A stretch of DNA of 64,000 bases from Ophthalmolycus amberensis (lineage: Eukaryota; Chordata; Actinopteri; Perciformes; Zoarcidae). Location: the NCBI GenBank assembly GCA_024529925.1, contig JAFEUB010000809.1, positions 688,501 to 752,500 on the forward strand, read 5' to 3'. The translations under genes were made by a program, and so were the position numbers. How positions within the stretch are numbered: the stretch's first letter is position 1; each line of letters starts with the position of its first letter. Shown here piece by piece: positions 43,712 through 56,754 of the stretch. Under the pieces are notes generated by a model, which was given only the letters and a program-made list of their open reading frames with translations, was not told where the DNA came from and made no database searches.

Positions 43712-46700
43712 TGTACAAGAGAGGGAAGTGAGTACACAGTTTTTACTGCCTTTCACAACAAACAAATCCTTTGCTATTACAGGTCAAGAGCAAACAGGAG
43801 AAGGATCTGAAAGTGAAAACGTTCGCTCCACCGTATGTATGTAGAATCCATGTTCCATATTTGCATTTTTTTTTTGGTATTATAAATAATAGTTTTTCAG
43901 GTTTTCAAAATAACCAAAATGTAAAAAAAGAAACCACTCTTGTGCAAGAGCGGGTCCCAATCACAGCAAGTGGATTTCAAATGTATGGTATTGCCATTGC
44001 TATCCTTTAAAAAAAAATAAGAGATCATCTTCACTTGTGTGAGTGTGACTTTATGGCTTTCAATTTTGTATTTGTTATGCCATCTACGCTGCTAATTTCT
44101 CCCTCAATTTTGTTATGAACTTCAGTGATTTCCTGTACTTGTCTAATTAGTTAGTTGGTGTTGCAGCTCTACAGTATGTGATGATCTTCATTATGTACCA
44201 GCTAAGCCCCGCTTATGTCTTGTTGTCACCTGTCGGCAGGCCCCACAGCCAGAGCTTTACCTGCTGCCCACTACGGAGATCGACAGCAGTGTTTGCTCCC
44301 AGTCGCTCAACCCAGACACCAGCAGCAGCTCCCCAGACCACCAGACCTATTACCCCCCTCCCAAGACATGCAGCCTGCCAGCAGGAACAAAAGAGCCTGT
44401 TAAATTTCCCCTCATCCCCCAGTGTTCCCATCAGCCACCTCCCACTCCCAGCCTGGAAGAGGAGGAGGAGGAGGAGGAGGAAGATGAGGAGCAGAGCTAT
44501 AGTTCTTCAGAGGCAGAAGGGGAAAATGAAGAGGAGGGTCTCTCTTCCAACAAGTTAGAGTGGGCAGAGCAGGAATGTTGCCCGAGGAAGCCTCATAATC
44601 AAAGGGCAACACAGCTTGTTTCACAGAATAAAGGCAAAATTACAGGTACAATATATTAGCTTTTGCTCTGCAACAAAGAATGCCTTATACGCTCCAGTTG
44701 TACACATTTGCAGCCTGTTATCGGTGCGATTATCCCATGTGATGAAAGTGCAGGTTTCTGTAATTTCAAACAGTGCTGCTGATATTCACCATGTTTCAGA
44801 ACAGATCTTATCACTCCTCTTGTGACTCATATTCTTGAGGTAAATGTGAAAATGGCAATTGTAAATCATGCTACAAAATACCCTCATCTTCTCTGAAAAG
44901 CCCATTTCAGGCAAACAGACAAGACACAAAATGATGCAGAACAAAAGTTTTTATTAGTTTGAATGTGAAAATGGCATTGGCATTTTGTAATCTGGTTTAC
45001 CAGGCACTTGTTGCATTGGTAGAACAAGATTGCACATCTGCCAACCCAGCCTCTTAGCAAATGACATCTTTAGCCCATTTTGACACGAATCTCCTGGATC
45101 TCACATTAATGTACTAAGCTCTTCAGTTATATATATCCACAGCTTTACAACGATGTGAAGCTGATTCAGCTCAGGTGAAGCAGTTGCCAGAGAACAAAGA
45201 AACCTGCAAAAAGAACAAACAGTACCACCGACAGAAGAGAACGGCCAGATATTCAGGAGTCACCAAGTCTCTGGAGGACAGAGATTCAGGCTGCTCGCTC
45301 ACAGACGGGTACTGTGCAGCTTAACTTGAGTGCCGTACTTGTACCCTGCTGTGAATACGCACACTACTGCTTCTGTAACGGTGTGTCTTTTTACAGGCTC
45401 GGCAAATCAAAAGATGTACATGTATTGAAGTCCAACAGGACTAAAGCAACAAGTGGGGTAATGTATAGCGTTACATATGTGCCAGCATTTTCTGATAAAA
45501 CTTTAAAACATATCTCAGCATGTTGACTTCAGTCTTTCCTCTTGAGAAAACACCTTTGAGAGAGGTTGCCCTTTAAAGGAGGTTGCCCTTAAAGGACAGG
45601 GCCTTTTTTTTAAAGAAAAGAAAAAAAGGAAATCCTAAGTTTCTTGGTGTAGTCATTAGTCTAAATTCCACTGCCAGTGGAGTGTGTGAGGAATACAGAC
45701 TAGTCCATTAAAATCAAACTCTGTTCAGACTGGTGTATTTCTTGCTTTCTTTAAGGTGACAGAAAGTCCAGTTGGGTTGTCTCGGTGTGTTGGGCTCACC
45801 TCTCCACCTCCAAGTCGAGCCTTCACTGTGGTCACTCAAAAAACGACTGCCTCGCTCGCCTTTCAGACAAACAGTGAGCTGTCACTTTGGCCACATACCA
45901 ATGATTAATGATTGTTCACTTTTCTTTTTTTTAACCCAACTAACATGTCTGCTACTGTTAGGAGAGGAACTGATCGAGGAAATCAAGCTGGTGAGGGAGG
46001 AGAGAAAGCAACTGGAGTGGACAAGGCAAGAGTTGCTTAGAAAGGGGAAAGATTTGTTGGCTCAAAACAGACATCGCAGGAACCAAGGTGAGCAATCAAA
46101 TACTGTAGTTCTGTAGTTTGTCATCAGTCTGTGAACCCAAGAACAGAACAGAACAGAATTGTTCTTTATGTGGATCAACAAACCTGTAACATATTACTGT
46201 TGTAAAGAGAAAATGTACTTAAATTTAAGTATAAATATTCTAGTGCTTGATTGCTAATACAGAGTTGGAGAAGATCTAATCCCCTGTGGTTTTAATTTCA
46301 GTTGACTATACGATAAATATACATGAAATAAAGTCAAAATGTAATTCCTATATTTTTTAGTAGGTCAAATTGTCAAAAGTAACGCAATTCGGCTCATGCC
46401 TTTCTCGTCAATGCAAAGCACGTGACAGTTGGAAGAAGAAATATTTTGAGACCAAGAAGGCCACAGCACCATTGGAGGAAAATCTGAGAAACTTACGACA
46501 AGAGTTAGAGACATTTTACAACAAACTCTTGCATCAGCTCCAGGCCAGAGATAACAGAGGGAAGCCAAGACGACAGGGCAGATCTTCCATAAAGGTAAAA
46601 CAGATTTTATCTTGATTTTTATGTCTGTTTTTTATGTTGATTTTGACTTATATTAAAAGGTAGACACAGTATGGGTTTGGAAGATTCCCCAATCCTATTC

Positions 46701-47857
46701 TTTCTCAAAATATTGCATAGCTTTCAAAGAAATCGGACACACTGAGTGACATTTTGAATTGCAAATGTACCTTTTTCACAGCATACATTTGAACTTGTAG
46801 AAGGAAAAGCAAAAGTTGAATTAAGAATGCATCACAGCAAAGCCCTGTAAGTGGAACCCCTGCCTTTTGTTGTGATGTCATGTCAAAATGTCTGCTATGA
46901 AAAAGGTATGGGTCAGTGATTAGAAATGACACCAGTGCTGCTATTGTTTTCATAAAAGTCAAGTAAATGACTGATTGAAAGATCATGACTTTCAGAATGA
47001 GCTCATCATTCAGATCATGACAGAGAGCCATGAGATTGACAACCTGAAGAGGAAGGTAGAGAATGCGAAGATGAAGCTGGTAACAGAGATAAAGGTAACT
47101 ATGAATCTATATAAATGTTTCTATAACCTCTGAACAAAAGGAGCATCCTACAAATATGATGTGTTCTAACATGTACTTGAAAGTGATATTATTCCATAAA
47201 ATATTCTACATACTTTACTATGAGGATACAAATTATTACTAGTTCGTACTACAATGCAAATTGGCATATTTGACCAGTAAATATATCATTATTTTATTCA
47301 TTATTATAGTAAAAGTCCTGCATTCACGTACTTAAGTAAAAGTATGCAAGTATTATCAGCAACATTTACTTAAAGTATCAAAAGCAGTAAAGTGATATGT
47401 TTTTGGATTAAGAAAACCGCTGCATTATAGTACTGTAGATGTCTTAATGTTTTGCTAATGTCTACTTTATATACTGTTATGTAGTTTTAGCTACAGTGAT
47501 GCATAAAAGTCTACAGGATCATCATATGTCTGCAGCGTGGCTGTCCTGTGAGAACCACGTTATCTCAGGACGTTAGTAACAGTACCTTGAATTTCTGCTT
47601 CAGTTGCTGTACTTGGGTAAATACTTAGATATGCTGGTGCAGCATCTGGTGTATTATACTAACAAACTTTCAATAAAACTTTTATTGTTTCATGAATGGC
47701 TGCGTAGTTGAGGAAACAGGCTGCCACAGAGCTGACGGCCCTGAAGGCTGAGCTGGCCCAGAAGAAGAGTCAGTCCTCTCATCCTGGTCCCATGTCGTCG
47801 CTGGGCTTTGGAAAGACCACACGGGACAGACCACAAGTTCAAAGCACCTCCATCTAA
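42651..47857 (+). CDS. spata1: spermatogenesis-associated protein 1
   Basis: Poorly understood sperm-associated protein. Twelve exons join in frame: 42651-42716, 42838-42944, 43420-43537, 43783-43836, 44240-44645, 45143-45308, 45397-45457, 45756-45873, 45962-46087, 46419-46594, 46996-47094, 47708-47857; about 548 aa. The N-terminal fold has FVELHVLYVPEDQWNVKLNK, FLKCVGRSLALV and FAPPY/APQPELYLLP, shared with mammalian SPATA1. A variable acidic middle follows (a run of glutamates in exon 5). A long C-terminal coiled coil has EEIKLVREERKQLEW, WKKKYFETKKATAPLEE, IDNLKRKVENAKMKL and ELTALKAELAQKK. The first ATG of MVMELS was taken as start; the second is equally good. The neighbours gng5 and ctbs agree with the human order. 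Confidence 0.93.
43668..43714. repeat. (GT)n microsatellite in spata1 intron 3
   Basis: About 22 GT units, plus a GGTGT break at the end. Confidence 0.97.
47250..47450. repeat. dispersed AGTAC-rich fish repeat in spata1 intron 11
   Basis: AGTAAAAGTCCTGCATTC, TACTTAAGTAAAAGTATG and TTTACTTAAAGTATC are the hallmark of the same family found at 37.1 and 41.1 kb. Confidence 0.65.
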
Positions 47858-48711
47858 TTCAGCACATACAGACTGTGAAGAAAACCTTTGGTGGGACAGC
47901 AGTTGATATTGATTTGTTTGATTTTCTGAGTTAAGTATTTTTGTACTTTTATTTTTCCATTTTTTGTTATTACTTCTTGTAAATGTTGATACTTTTTTCG
48001 TTCTGAATTTCTGAGGTTCTGTAAGCTGAGAGACCCACAGACCCGTTTTAGTCAATTTTTTAAGGGGGGATTTTTAGGGTGAGATAGCAGGTCAACAGAT
48101 TAATTTGAGATGCTCAGGAGTGTGTCAAGTTGTTGTGGTCATAACTACAAAATTAAAAATAATTAATTAAATAATTCAAATACATTGTGTCAGTGTAAAA
48201 GGGCTAAGAATATTATGATGGAAGGTCTGATGGCCATCCCCATGCTCTATGATGCCATTATTACACAGATTTGGTGCTAAATGTCACAATTTCTTTCCAC
48301 TGGATAATAATAAAAATTATCAAAGATGCCTCCAAAATACCACATTAAGACACCAAGACCTTGAGGAACACCATTAGAAAAAGTCATGCTTTAAAATGTT
48401 AAACATGTTTTAATTATCAAAAGAATCAACAGCTCAAAATTTGTCAATCAAAAAACTGTTTATGTCACTTTAAAGATTGGTTGTCTTACCATCCAAGAAT
48501 CAGTTGTTTCAGTTTGCACAGAGTAATGTCAGAGCCGTAACATACATTCAATGACAACAGCAATAAAAGCCCCAATAAACACTTGCGTGCGAGTATGCAT
48601 CCCTGACCATAAAGAAGCCACACCCCATTACTGCTGCAAAGGGATCTATTGACTTAGCAACAAACAGGAGGGGTGAGGCACATTTCTGCAGCAGTGTCGA
48701 GTGTATCCCAG

Positions 48712-51700
48712 CTAGCATCCCAAGAGTGCATTCCACATCACTGCAGTCTGCTGCTTGGCAACCGGTTCATCACTGTAGTCCAAGATGTTGCCATTCCACA
48801 TACCAATGCCCCTCAAACCTTTAGATTTCACTGACTCCGCCTTGGGACAGACACTCTGTGGGTCATCGTACCAAACCTGATGAATCTGTCCTTTCTGGTC
48901 CTGAGGAAGAACAGGAATCCTAAAGTTAAATGTGATACATTCTGAGACCCTTTCCATACATTTAAGACCTCATCGCCAATTTGAGTTAATACCAGATACA
49001 TCAGTGACACACTTTACCTTTACTTTACATTGATTTTGATTCTTATTTTGTGATTACTCCTTAGACTACTGTAGCAATGCAACTAAATTCATAGACAGGC
49101 ATGGGAACAAAGCACAAGGCAATGAACCGAGTGACTAACCCAATGCAAGATTTATTAGAAATCTTGCATGACCCCTGCGATAGAATCAAAGGTAGCGTCA
49201 CTCACTCACAACAAATCAAACACACATTCATACTTGTAGGACCGTTATTTCACCTATGAGCGTTGAACTTTGATAAATAGTAATGACAACTTAAGAGAAT
49301 GTGAATGGTTGCATAGCATGTCTGGTATGTCATAAAAAAAGTCATACAAAATTATTATTATAAGTAAAAAGAAATGTATGTATATGTGTAAAATGTATAC
49401 ATTTTGGCCAACTAAGTAGCTGTATATTTGTAAGCAAATGAAAGCAGACATAAGACTTAAACTACAGTATATGATAAAGACAACGTACCTCGTAATTGAA
49501 GTAAGGAGCGTGCTGCTTGTCGTCCCAGAGCCTGCCGGACAATGACTTGTTGACCTGCTTCATGATCCACTTGTATGTTTTCTGTGTTCCAGCTGCATCA
49601 CTACAGGGGGCTCCATGGAAAGGAACTTTGTTTATAAAACATACTCCCTCCTGGTATGGAAAAAGACATAAGGGAAATCTGTGTTAACATTTCAGACAGA
49701 ACAACTTATGATGTCCTGCAACAACAAAATAAGTGTAAATAAATGACAGCAATAGCATGTTTTCCAGGATGGGGAAGAAAAAAAAAACTAAAGAAAGATC
49801 ATAAATCACAGAGAGAAGAGAAAAGGTTAAGAGATTAATAATTACCATATTTCATACACAAAGGCAATTAAAGGGCTTTATATAATGCATTTTTTCTTAT
49901 CGTCAATAAATTCCATAAAAGTTGCAACACAATGTCTTAGTCTGTCTCAATATATCTTTTGACTCCCTCCCCTATCTGTAGCTCTCAGACATTTGTTTGT
50001 AGTAATGGAATCAACTGGGCACTGTACATTACATAAACACGAGTAAATAGTGCATGTATTATTAGTATTAATACATAACACATTTAGTGCTCCAGTGAGA
50101 AGCTACAGCAACAGTAAAGCATACATGCAATTGACTCAGAATAAATGGTCATCAACGGCGTGGCTCATTAATGTGTTTTATTAGTTTTAATGGCCATTCA
50201 TTGTCAGTCTTTTTATGGGATTTGTAAACAATAAAAACCAGGCTAAGAGTCTACATCCATGGTAGGGGCACGATGAATGCTAACTGCAAGCCACATCCAT
50301 GATGCTAACATGCTCTCAATGACAATGTGATGAGCAGTGCTAGACAAATCCTGAGGTGGACGTTAAAGTCTGTCCAAAATCCTCACAGCAGTCACGCCTA
50401 GTTTTCAAGACATTTCACTTAAAAGCGGCACGAGTCAACCTCAAGGTGACGACAGAGGAAAAGTCACTCAAGTTATCAGCACTCATCGACAGGGCACCAT
50501 AGATATCTGTATGTATATTTCATGGCAATCCATCCAGAAACCTGTCAAAACATTTCACTGAAATTCAAAATGTCAACCTGCAAGAGTCAGGGACTCACCA
50601 AAGTCAGTATATGATTCATCCTCTGAGGACCCTTGCTAAAAATATAGATTACTATACTTAAAAATACAACAAACATTTGAATTGTATATCTTATTAAAGG
50701 AGCATATCTCACCTGGGAAAAGTTAAGGCATGGGTAGTCATAGCCGTACCATGGCACTCCCATGACTAGCTTCTTTGGATCGATCTTCAGACTCAAAAAC
50801 TGGTCATAACCTTAAAAGAACAACATTTCATATAGTGGTGATGAATAAGTCTGCATTGATAAAATAACTCCTCATCATCATCATGCATTAATGGACAACA
50901 AACCATTCAACGTTTGAGAGAGTGGGGCATTTGCCATTGCGATACAGTCCCCCGTGATCTGGCTCTGCTCGTCATAGGACATCACAAACAGCAGGTCACA
51001 AGATTCAGCGATGGTAACGTAATCGTAGCAGCGCTTGTCGATATGATTTGGTGACCAGGCAACGTCAAATGAGACCTTGAGATCGAGATGAGATAAATAA
51101 ACATAAGAGTCCAGTTAGGCAAGGCTTACAGCACTTCAATCATTCATTTTGTTGCCTGCTTGATTCCTATTTAGGGCGAGGGAGTTATTTAGGGAAAGAG
51201 AAGAAGGCGAACCCAAGCTACATGTTCATATTAGGGGACCTCGTCAAAACACTGTGTTCACCTGGGAGCCTGGGATCGCGCTGTGGAAGGCCTCAGTGGT
51301 CTCTTTGACCAGATCTGTCAAAGCATGGTACTCCGGGGAGCCCTCCTCCACTGCTTGTTCGATGTCGATGTTGATCCCATCCATAAATTGACTCTTGGCC
51401 AAGTTTACCTTCTCTGTTACCCACGCCGTCCTGTTATATTGGTCCACGATGTCGGGGAGGTGAATATCACCTTTTCCCACCAACAAGGAAATAGAGAGAT
51501 GGATATAGTTATGGGTCGATGGATGTGGACAGCAGGAGCAAGGAGTAGAGCCAGAATTGATTAAATGCCATACATTGATTAAAGATTGAAGCTAATAACA
51601 TTCACTGGATGGATATAGACCAACACATCTCAATGATAGGAGGACGTCATGTCATATTGATGTAGATAACTTTGTATGTTACGTAGATAACGGTTTAGCC

Positions 51701-53614
51701 CTTGACCTAAAGTCAGAACAACGGACCATACTCTGCAATTGCTACAAATGGTTTCATTCCACAATGGAATAAGTTATCTTACCTTTAAGTACAACCCGTG
51801 CTCCTTTGGAGTGAGCGTAACACATGAGATCAGCATCATATTTTCCAAATGTCGCCACTGTCGTCACCATGCTCCAGTTGTAGGACTTCCATGTCTTTCC
51901 ACCCACGTCAAACACAAACACCTCAAAGCACAGAGACCACACAGACAGATGACTGTAAGCTTCACTTCTCCTATTCATACTCCGTTAATGTCCTGCTAAA
52001 TATGTCAGTTATTTGTTAATTTGATAAATCCCCCAAAAAAGAATACCTGTGACGGACTGATATTTTTCAAGTCAGTCTCACTTCTCCTCATCTTACCACA
52101 ACAAAAAAATTGTATCCTGAACTCCAAACTATTAGAAACAAAGCAGGGCTGAAGATGATGATTGCAAATAACCTTGTTTTGTTCATGATCAATACTCAAT
52201 TATTTTTTTAATAAGTAAATTAATCATTTAGTCTAGCCTGTAAAATGTCAATCACAAAGTACCAGAGCCCTAACAGAGTTCTTAAAACTACAGTCTGACC
52301 AGGCCTGAAAGTATCAAAAATAAAATGCATGCGATGTTTGATACTTGGCTGAAACTGTTTAATCGCTAAAATGAAACTGGCTTTGGATAAAGTCGATTAA
52401 TAAATGGTCACTGTTGCTGCCAACAGAAACAGGTTCTTACATCTAACCACATCCATTTCACCTGAGTTAGCTCATCGTTTATTTCTAATCAGACCTAAGC
52501 CGACCTAGTATTTGGATACAGGGTTCCCTTGGTCAGAAAAAAACCCATGATCAAAATCCTATTATCACATTTTTGGAAAAGTAAAGCACATGTCAGGGTA
52601 AAGTAAATTTAATGATCGATGTTTCACTTTGTATTTGTGAAAAATAATGTACAGTAAATTATTGCAAAACAAGCAACTACACCACATCTTCTGCTTCTTT
52701 TGGCTGTTTCCGTTAGGGAAGAACACCACCACGTACTTCCTGAAAAAGGTTTTTTTTTTTTTGCTTCGAAGCTCCATGTAAGAGTGCCAATAAACCACAT
52801 CAGGGAGCGACAGTGGACGATACCCGGGTTAACAATGTTAGTAGTTACACCTGTTTTTGTCAAGTCAAATTAGAGAAGGGTATATTACAAGTATGTCAAC
52901 TATCAAATATCAAACATTGATAAATGTACAGTTACAAAAGGGCTCTTCAAAATAGCAGAAGTCAAGTGTGCACAAAAAAAGATAGCCTTTTCATATATCA
53001 CAGACACGCTGCAGTGATAAAGGAACAGCGGTCCAAATATGAAACTTACAATAGAAAAAATAATAGAAAGCTCACCAAATATTAGTTATTGCCATGCAGC
53101 CAACACATAACAGATTGATTTTTCAATTACTTTATGTATGTTTAGACTGTGATAAATTAAATGTTTTCTAGGTGAAGATGCCACTTTAATACTCACCAAC
53201 CAAAGCATGACATTTTATCGACTTCCATCATAAGATCTAGTTTTATTACAATCATGAACAGAGGTTTGTGACACACCATTGTAAAACAGTAGCCAGCATA
53301 AACTTCTGTCCATTTATCTTAACAGCAAAATGTTTTATTTGCTCTTCTTTCAGCCTGCTGTAACTTGTAGCTACATGGTAAAGTGGCCTATCAAATATGC
53401 TAGAAAATGGTGAAAGTTTTCAAGGTGAATTGTCCTGTAAAAGTAATGTGCTGCAGGTGGAGTTTGAGCGAGACCATGTTGTCAAACTGACATTAACTAC
53501 CTCAAAGTCTCTCTCCTCGCGGATCTGTTGACAGAGCTCCGGCTTCTCACACGGACACACGGCAGCCCCGCAGACCAGGATTATCGACGACAAAAACAGA
53601 AGAAAGTATGACAT
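48712..53614 (-). CDS. ctbs: di-N-acetylchitobiase (glycoside hydrolase 18)
   Basis: Lysosomal enzyme that splits the reducing-end GlcNAc from chitobiose cores during glycoprotein breakdown. Seven exons on the minus strand: 53501-53614, 51783-51921, 51262-51470, 50904-51075, 50713-50810, 49489-49650, 48712-48900; about 360 aa, all in phase. Signal peptide MSYFLLFLSSIILVCGAA, then CPCEKPELC. The GH18 catalytic motif is DGINIDIEQ in exon 3 (DxxDxDxE type, Glu as acid). Other family blocks are TTVATFGKYD, VSFDVAWSP, FVMSYDEQSQ, LVMGVPWYGYDYPC and GIGMWNGN near the C-terminus. An upstream in-frame ATG (53656) would lengthen the leader. Intron 1 is bounded by the same 9-mer CTTTGAGGT at donor and acceptor. 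Tail-to-tail with spata1. Confidence 0.95.
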
Positions 53615-53781
53615 TTTCGTAGCAGGAAGAATTCTGAACTGAGTGACGCAAAGCAAGACAGGTGACCCGGAAGTACGAATATTTCAAAATAAAAGTCAAG
53701 GCAATAGAACGACCGTATGCAAGCAATTCTTATTTACAGTCCATGATGCAAGCACGTACCAGGGTAACATTAGAAGAACAT

Positions 53782-54818
53782 TTAACCCTCCTGTCGTGTT
53801 CGTTTCTCCCCCCTTACTTTAGTGTTCCCGGTCAAATTTGACCGTGGTCTGTTTTAACTGCTCTCACACATTAACACAAAAACCATTAATCATCACCAAA
53901 TTTTATTTAATTAACTTTTAAGCTGTAAACAATCTCATACTAGTGGTTTATATGAATAACTGCTGTGAATAGACAAAGAATAGACACTGAAAATGTATCG
54001 CCAAATTAATTGAAACTGTTGCAAGGACATTGTTGACCAGAATATAGGCCTCCGCATTCCACCGACTTTTTCTAGCCTCATTGTTTGACCGATATACTCC
54101 TGCTAGAATCAACAGAGCCATGTAGGCTTGGAGGTCTACCTGGTCCAATGCTCTCCACGTGTCCCCAAACACACGCCTCCCCTCCAGGTTTGTCATGTCC
54201 AGTATAATACCCTCAATGGACTCTGGTAAAAAAGAGTTGGAAGCTGGACTTGAAGTCATCCACACGAGATGTTGCATATCGTGTTGGCCCTGGCATCATC
54301 CTTATTATGTTTTCAACTCTCTCTCTCTCTCTGCCTCCTCTGTCCTGGATGAATACCAGAGCAAGTTGCCACGTGGGGGGGATGGGCACATAAGCGCGGG
54401 ATAGAGATGGGTTCCCATAACAAACACCTGATTTTTTTAGTTTGAAGTTTGAAATGTGTACAACTGTGTATATGGGGCTGTGAACAGGTGTTTACACAGG
54501 TGTGTGTGTGTGTATGTGTATGTGTTTATGGGTGGATGGGTGGTTGTGGGTGTGTATGGGGCTGTTTTCCATCTGATGAATGGACATAATCTAGTGTTTC
54601 CCATTCATTTCCTATGGCGGTCACGTTTGACCGGGAACACCATGGGTGTTACAACGTTGACTAAACCACTAAAAATTCAATGAAAGTGATTTGATATGTT
54701 CAAATGCCTAGTGGGGAGGATATCATGAGGCCTTGAGGTAATCAGATGTAACACAATATTTATGATTGTTAAAGTTGTAAATCGGTCAGATTTGACCCGA
54801 ACACGACAGGAGGGTTAA
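53782..54818. mobile_element. piggyBac-type element 1
   Basis: Element 53786-54814 has inverted ends CCCTCCTGTCGTGTTCG and CGAACACGACAGGAGGG, flanked on both sides by TTAA (53782-53785 and 54815-54818), the piggyBac target. Subterminal palindromic GGTCAAATTTGACC motifs recur near both ends. Internal deletion leaves only a transposase piece. A (CT)n run lies near 54310. Confidence 0.93.
53948..54277 (-). pseudogene. piggyBac transposase fragment
   Basis: Contains FLPESIEGIILDMTNLEGRR and YMALLILAGVYRSNNEARKS, the stretch of PGBD4-like transposases before the first catalytic Asp. No catalytic Asp-containing domain follows, so it cannot be active. Confidence 0.8.
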
Positions 54819-55511
54819 TTAATGACTATAAATAAATATATCTGAGTCGATGGTAGTATGTTATCAATAGTGTATCTCGCTGACTACAGGTGATTTAATA
54901 TTAATTTATCCATGTACACAGCAAGAATCAACTTTTCGATTAATCGGTGCATTGTTTGATGCAATACAGTTCGTAATATAGTTTAATCAAAAACAATTTG
55001 TGTGTGCAGAGTGGTTGCTGTTTGCACTGATATTTATTTTCCCACCGTATTCTGTTTCTTGAGTGAAGGCAGAGCACAGCCTGTAAAACGAGACGCAGAG
55101 TAAAAGTGTTCACCATTTCTACCAGTAGATGGCAGTATAAGTGTATTTAAACCATAGATATTTACATGTGTCTTTGTTAATTATCTCTATGTTATAGATA
55201 CAGAGGTATTTAATGCTGTTTATTTCATCTGATATTTGATGTCCATGGTTAATTTGCAACCTAGTTGTATTCATCATGTATTTACTTGTTATTTTTATGT
55301 AATTTCAGAACCAAACATACCTACATGGAAGAGTGAGCATGTGTTGATCACAAGGCCATAAATAATGACAATTGAAAAATAAAGAGACATTTGGTTTGTT
55401 CTTATTAAACAGCCTTCAGTGGGCCTTGCCTCCAGTCATAGCACCACTGTGCTTCCCATTTTTATCTTCATTACTATATTATCACTGGACCATCATCATG
55501 AACCTCTAACC

Positions 55512-56037
55512 CAGGGGTCTCAAACTCATTTTCACTCCGGGCCACATCAGCATCATGGTCGCCCGCAAAGGGCCGGTTGTAAATGTAACTACTCGTAACA
55601 TATTGTTAAATAACTCTCTGCATTCACAGTTTAAAGTAGTCTTCAATGTGCTCACAATACATTTCCATGTTAAATGTACAGTAAGCCAAAGAGCTGCTTC
55701 TATGACTGTGTTTAAGTATCTCATAATTTTGACTTTCTATTTCATAATTTTGACTTTCAATCTCATAATTTTGACTGTCAATCTCATAATTTTGACTTTC
55801 AATCTCATAATTTTGACTATCAATCTCAGAATTATGACTTTCTATCATAGTTATGACTTTCTATCTAATAACTTCGACTTTCTATCTCATAATTTCGACT
55901 ATGGGGATATTTTTATTATTATTAGTCTAACTAATGTTTTTTTTTTTAACTTCTTTTTTTTTGCTGGCGGATTCGCGGGCCACATAAAATGACGTGGCGG
56001 GCCGAATTCAGCCCGCGGGCCGGGAGTTTGAGACCTG
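55512..56037. mobile_element. hAT non-autonomous element, left copy
   Basis: Starts CAGGGGTCTCAAACTC and ends CCGGGAGTTTGAGACCTG, the last bases having lost CC relative to the right copy. The GC-rich arms CGGGCCACATcagcatcatgg... and GGCGGGCCGAATTC are typical of this fish hAT MITE family. The interior holds a 21-bp minisatellite. Confidence 0.85.
55722..55900. repeat. 21-bp minisatellite, left hAT copy
   Basis: Unit approximately TCTCATAATTTTGACTTTCAA, about 8 units with drift toward TCTAATAACTTCGACTTTC at the right. In the reverse frame it spells a repeating SQNYEIE heptapeptide, which is a by-product. Confidence 0.9.
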
Positions 56038-56383
56038 AATTGGAGGATGTCAGTTCATCAGTGATATCATAGGATTCTAGCATATTCTAGCATTCAAACA
56101 TAGAATTCTAGCACCTGATGATGATGTGTGGTCAGTGTCTCTCTTTTGACTCAAAAGACCTGTTGAGACCCTTGAGACAAGTCATCGACCATAGAGCTCC
56201 CATACTCAGAAAATCAAGATGAGCGACTGGAATGAATATTCACACGTCAAGCTCAGAGTTTAATTCTCTCCGTCTGGAGGGAAACCTTTGCGACGCAGTC
56301 ATCCAAGTCGAGGACATAACGTTTGAGATCCACAAGGTCGTCCTGTGTAGATGCAGTACGTACTTCCAGTGAGTTGGCTCTCT

Positions 56384-56715
56384 GGAGGAAAGCGTGCAGG
56401 AGCTGCTGCTGGCAGCCGATCACTTCAACGTTATGGGCGTTGTGCAAACTTGCTGCGACTTCCTGGGCGAGCAGCTCTGCCCAGAGAACTGCATCGGCAT
56501 CTTTCAGGTCACTGACACCTGCTTGTCCCCCGAGCTGCGGCTCAAGTCCTACCACTTCCTCCTTGACCACTTTGAGGAGGTGGTTTTGTCCGAAGAGTTC
56601 CCGCAGCTCTCCGTGCAGCTACTCGCCGACATCCTCGGTAGAGACGACCTCAATGTGAGCGAAGAGAGCGCGGCGTTCGAGGCCATCCTGCGCTGGATCG
56701 CCCACGAACCCGAAG
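56384..56715 (+). repeat. inverted repeat, left arm (BACK segment)
   Basis: 332 bp, from GGAGGAAAGCGTGCAGG to CACGAACCCGAAG. The reverse complement of 58531-58862 is the same length with about 10 differences (near 97% identity by eye). Both arms end at the same base before diverging. Confidence 0.9.
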
Positions 56716-56754
56716 GTGACCTCAAGAGCAGTGCGATGTCTGCATTTCGCTGTC

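Noticed and set aside
50582..50640. Possible extra ctbs exon between exons 5 and 6
   Set aside because: Exons 5 and 6 already join in frame and match the family without a gap.
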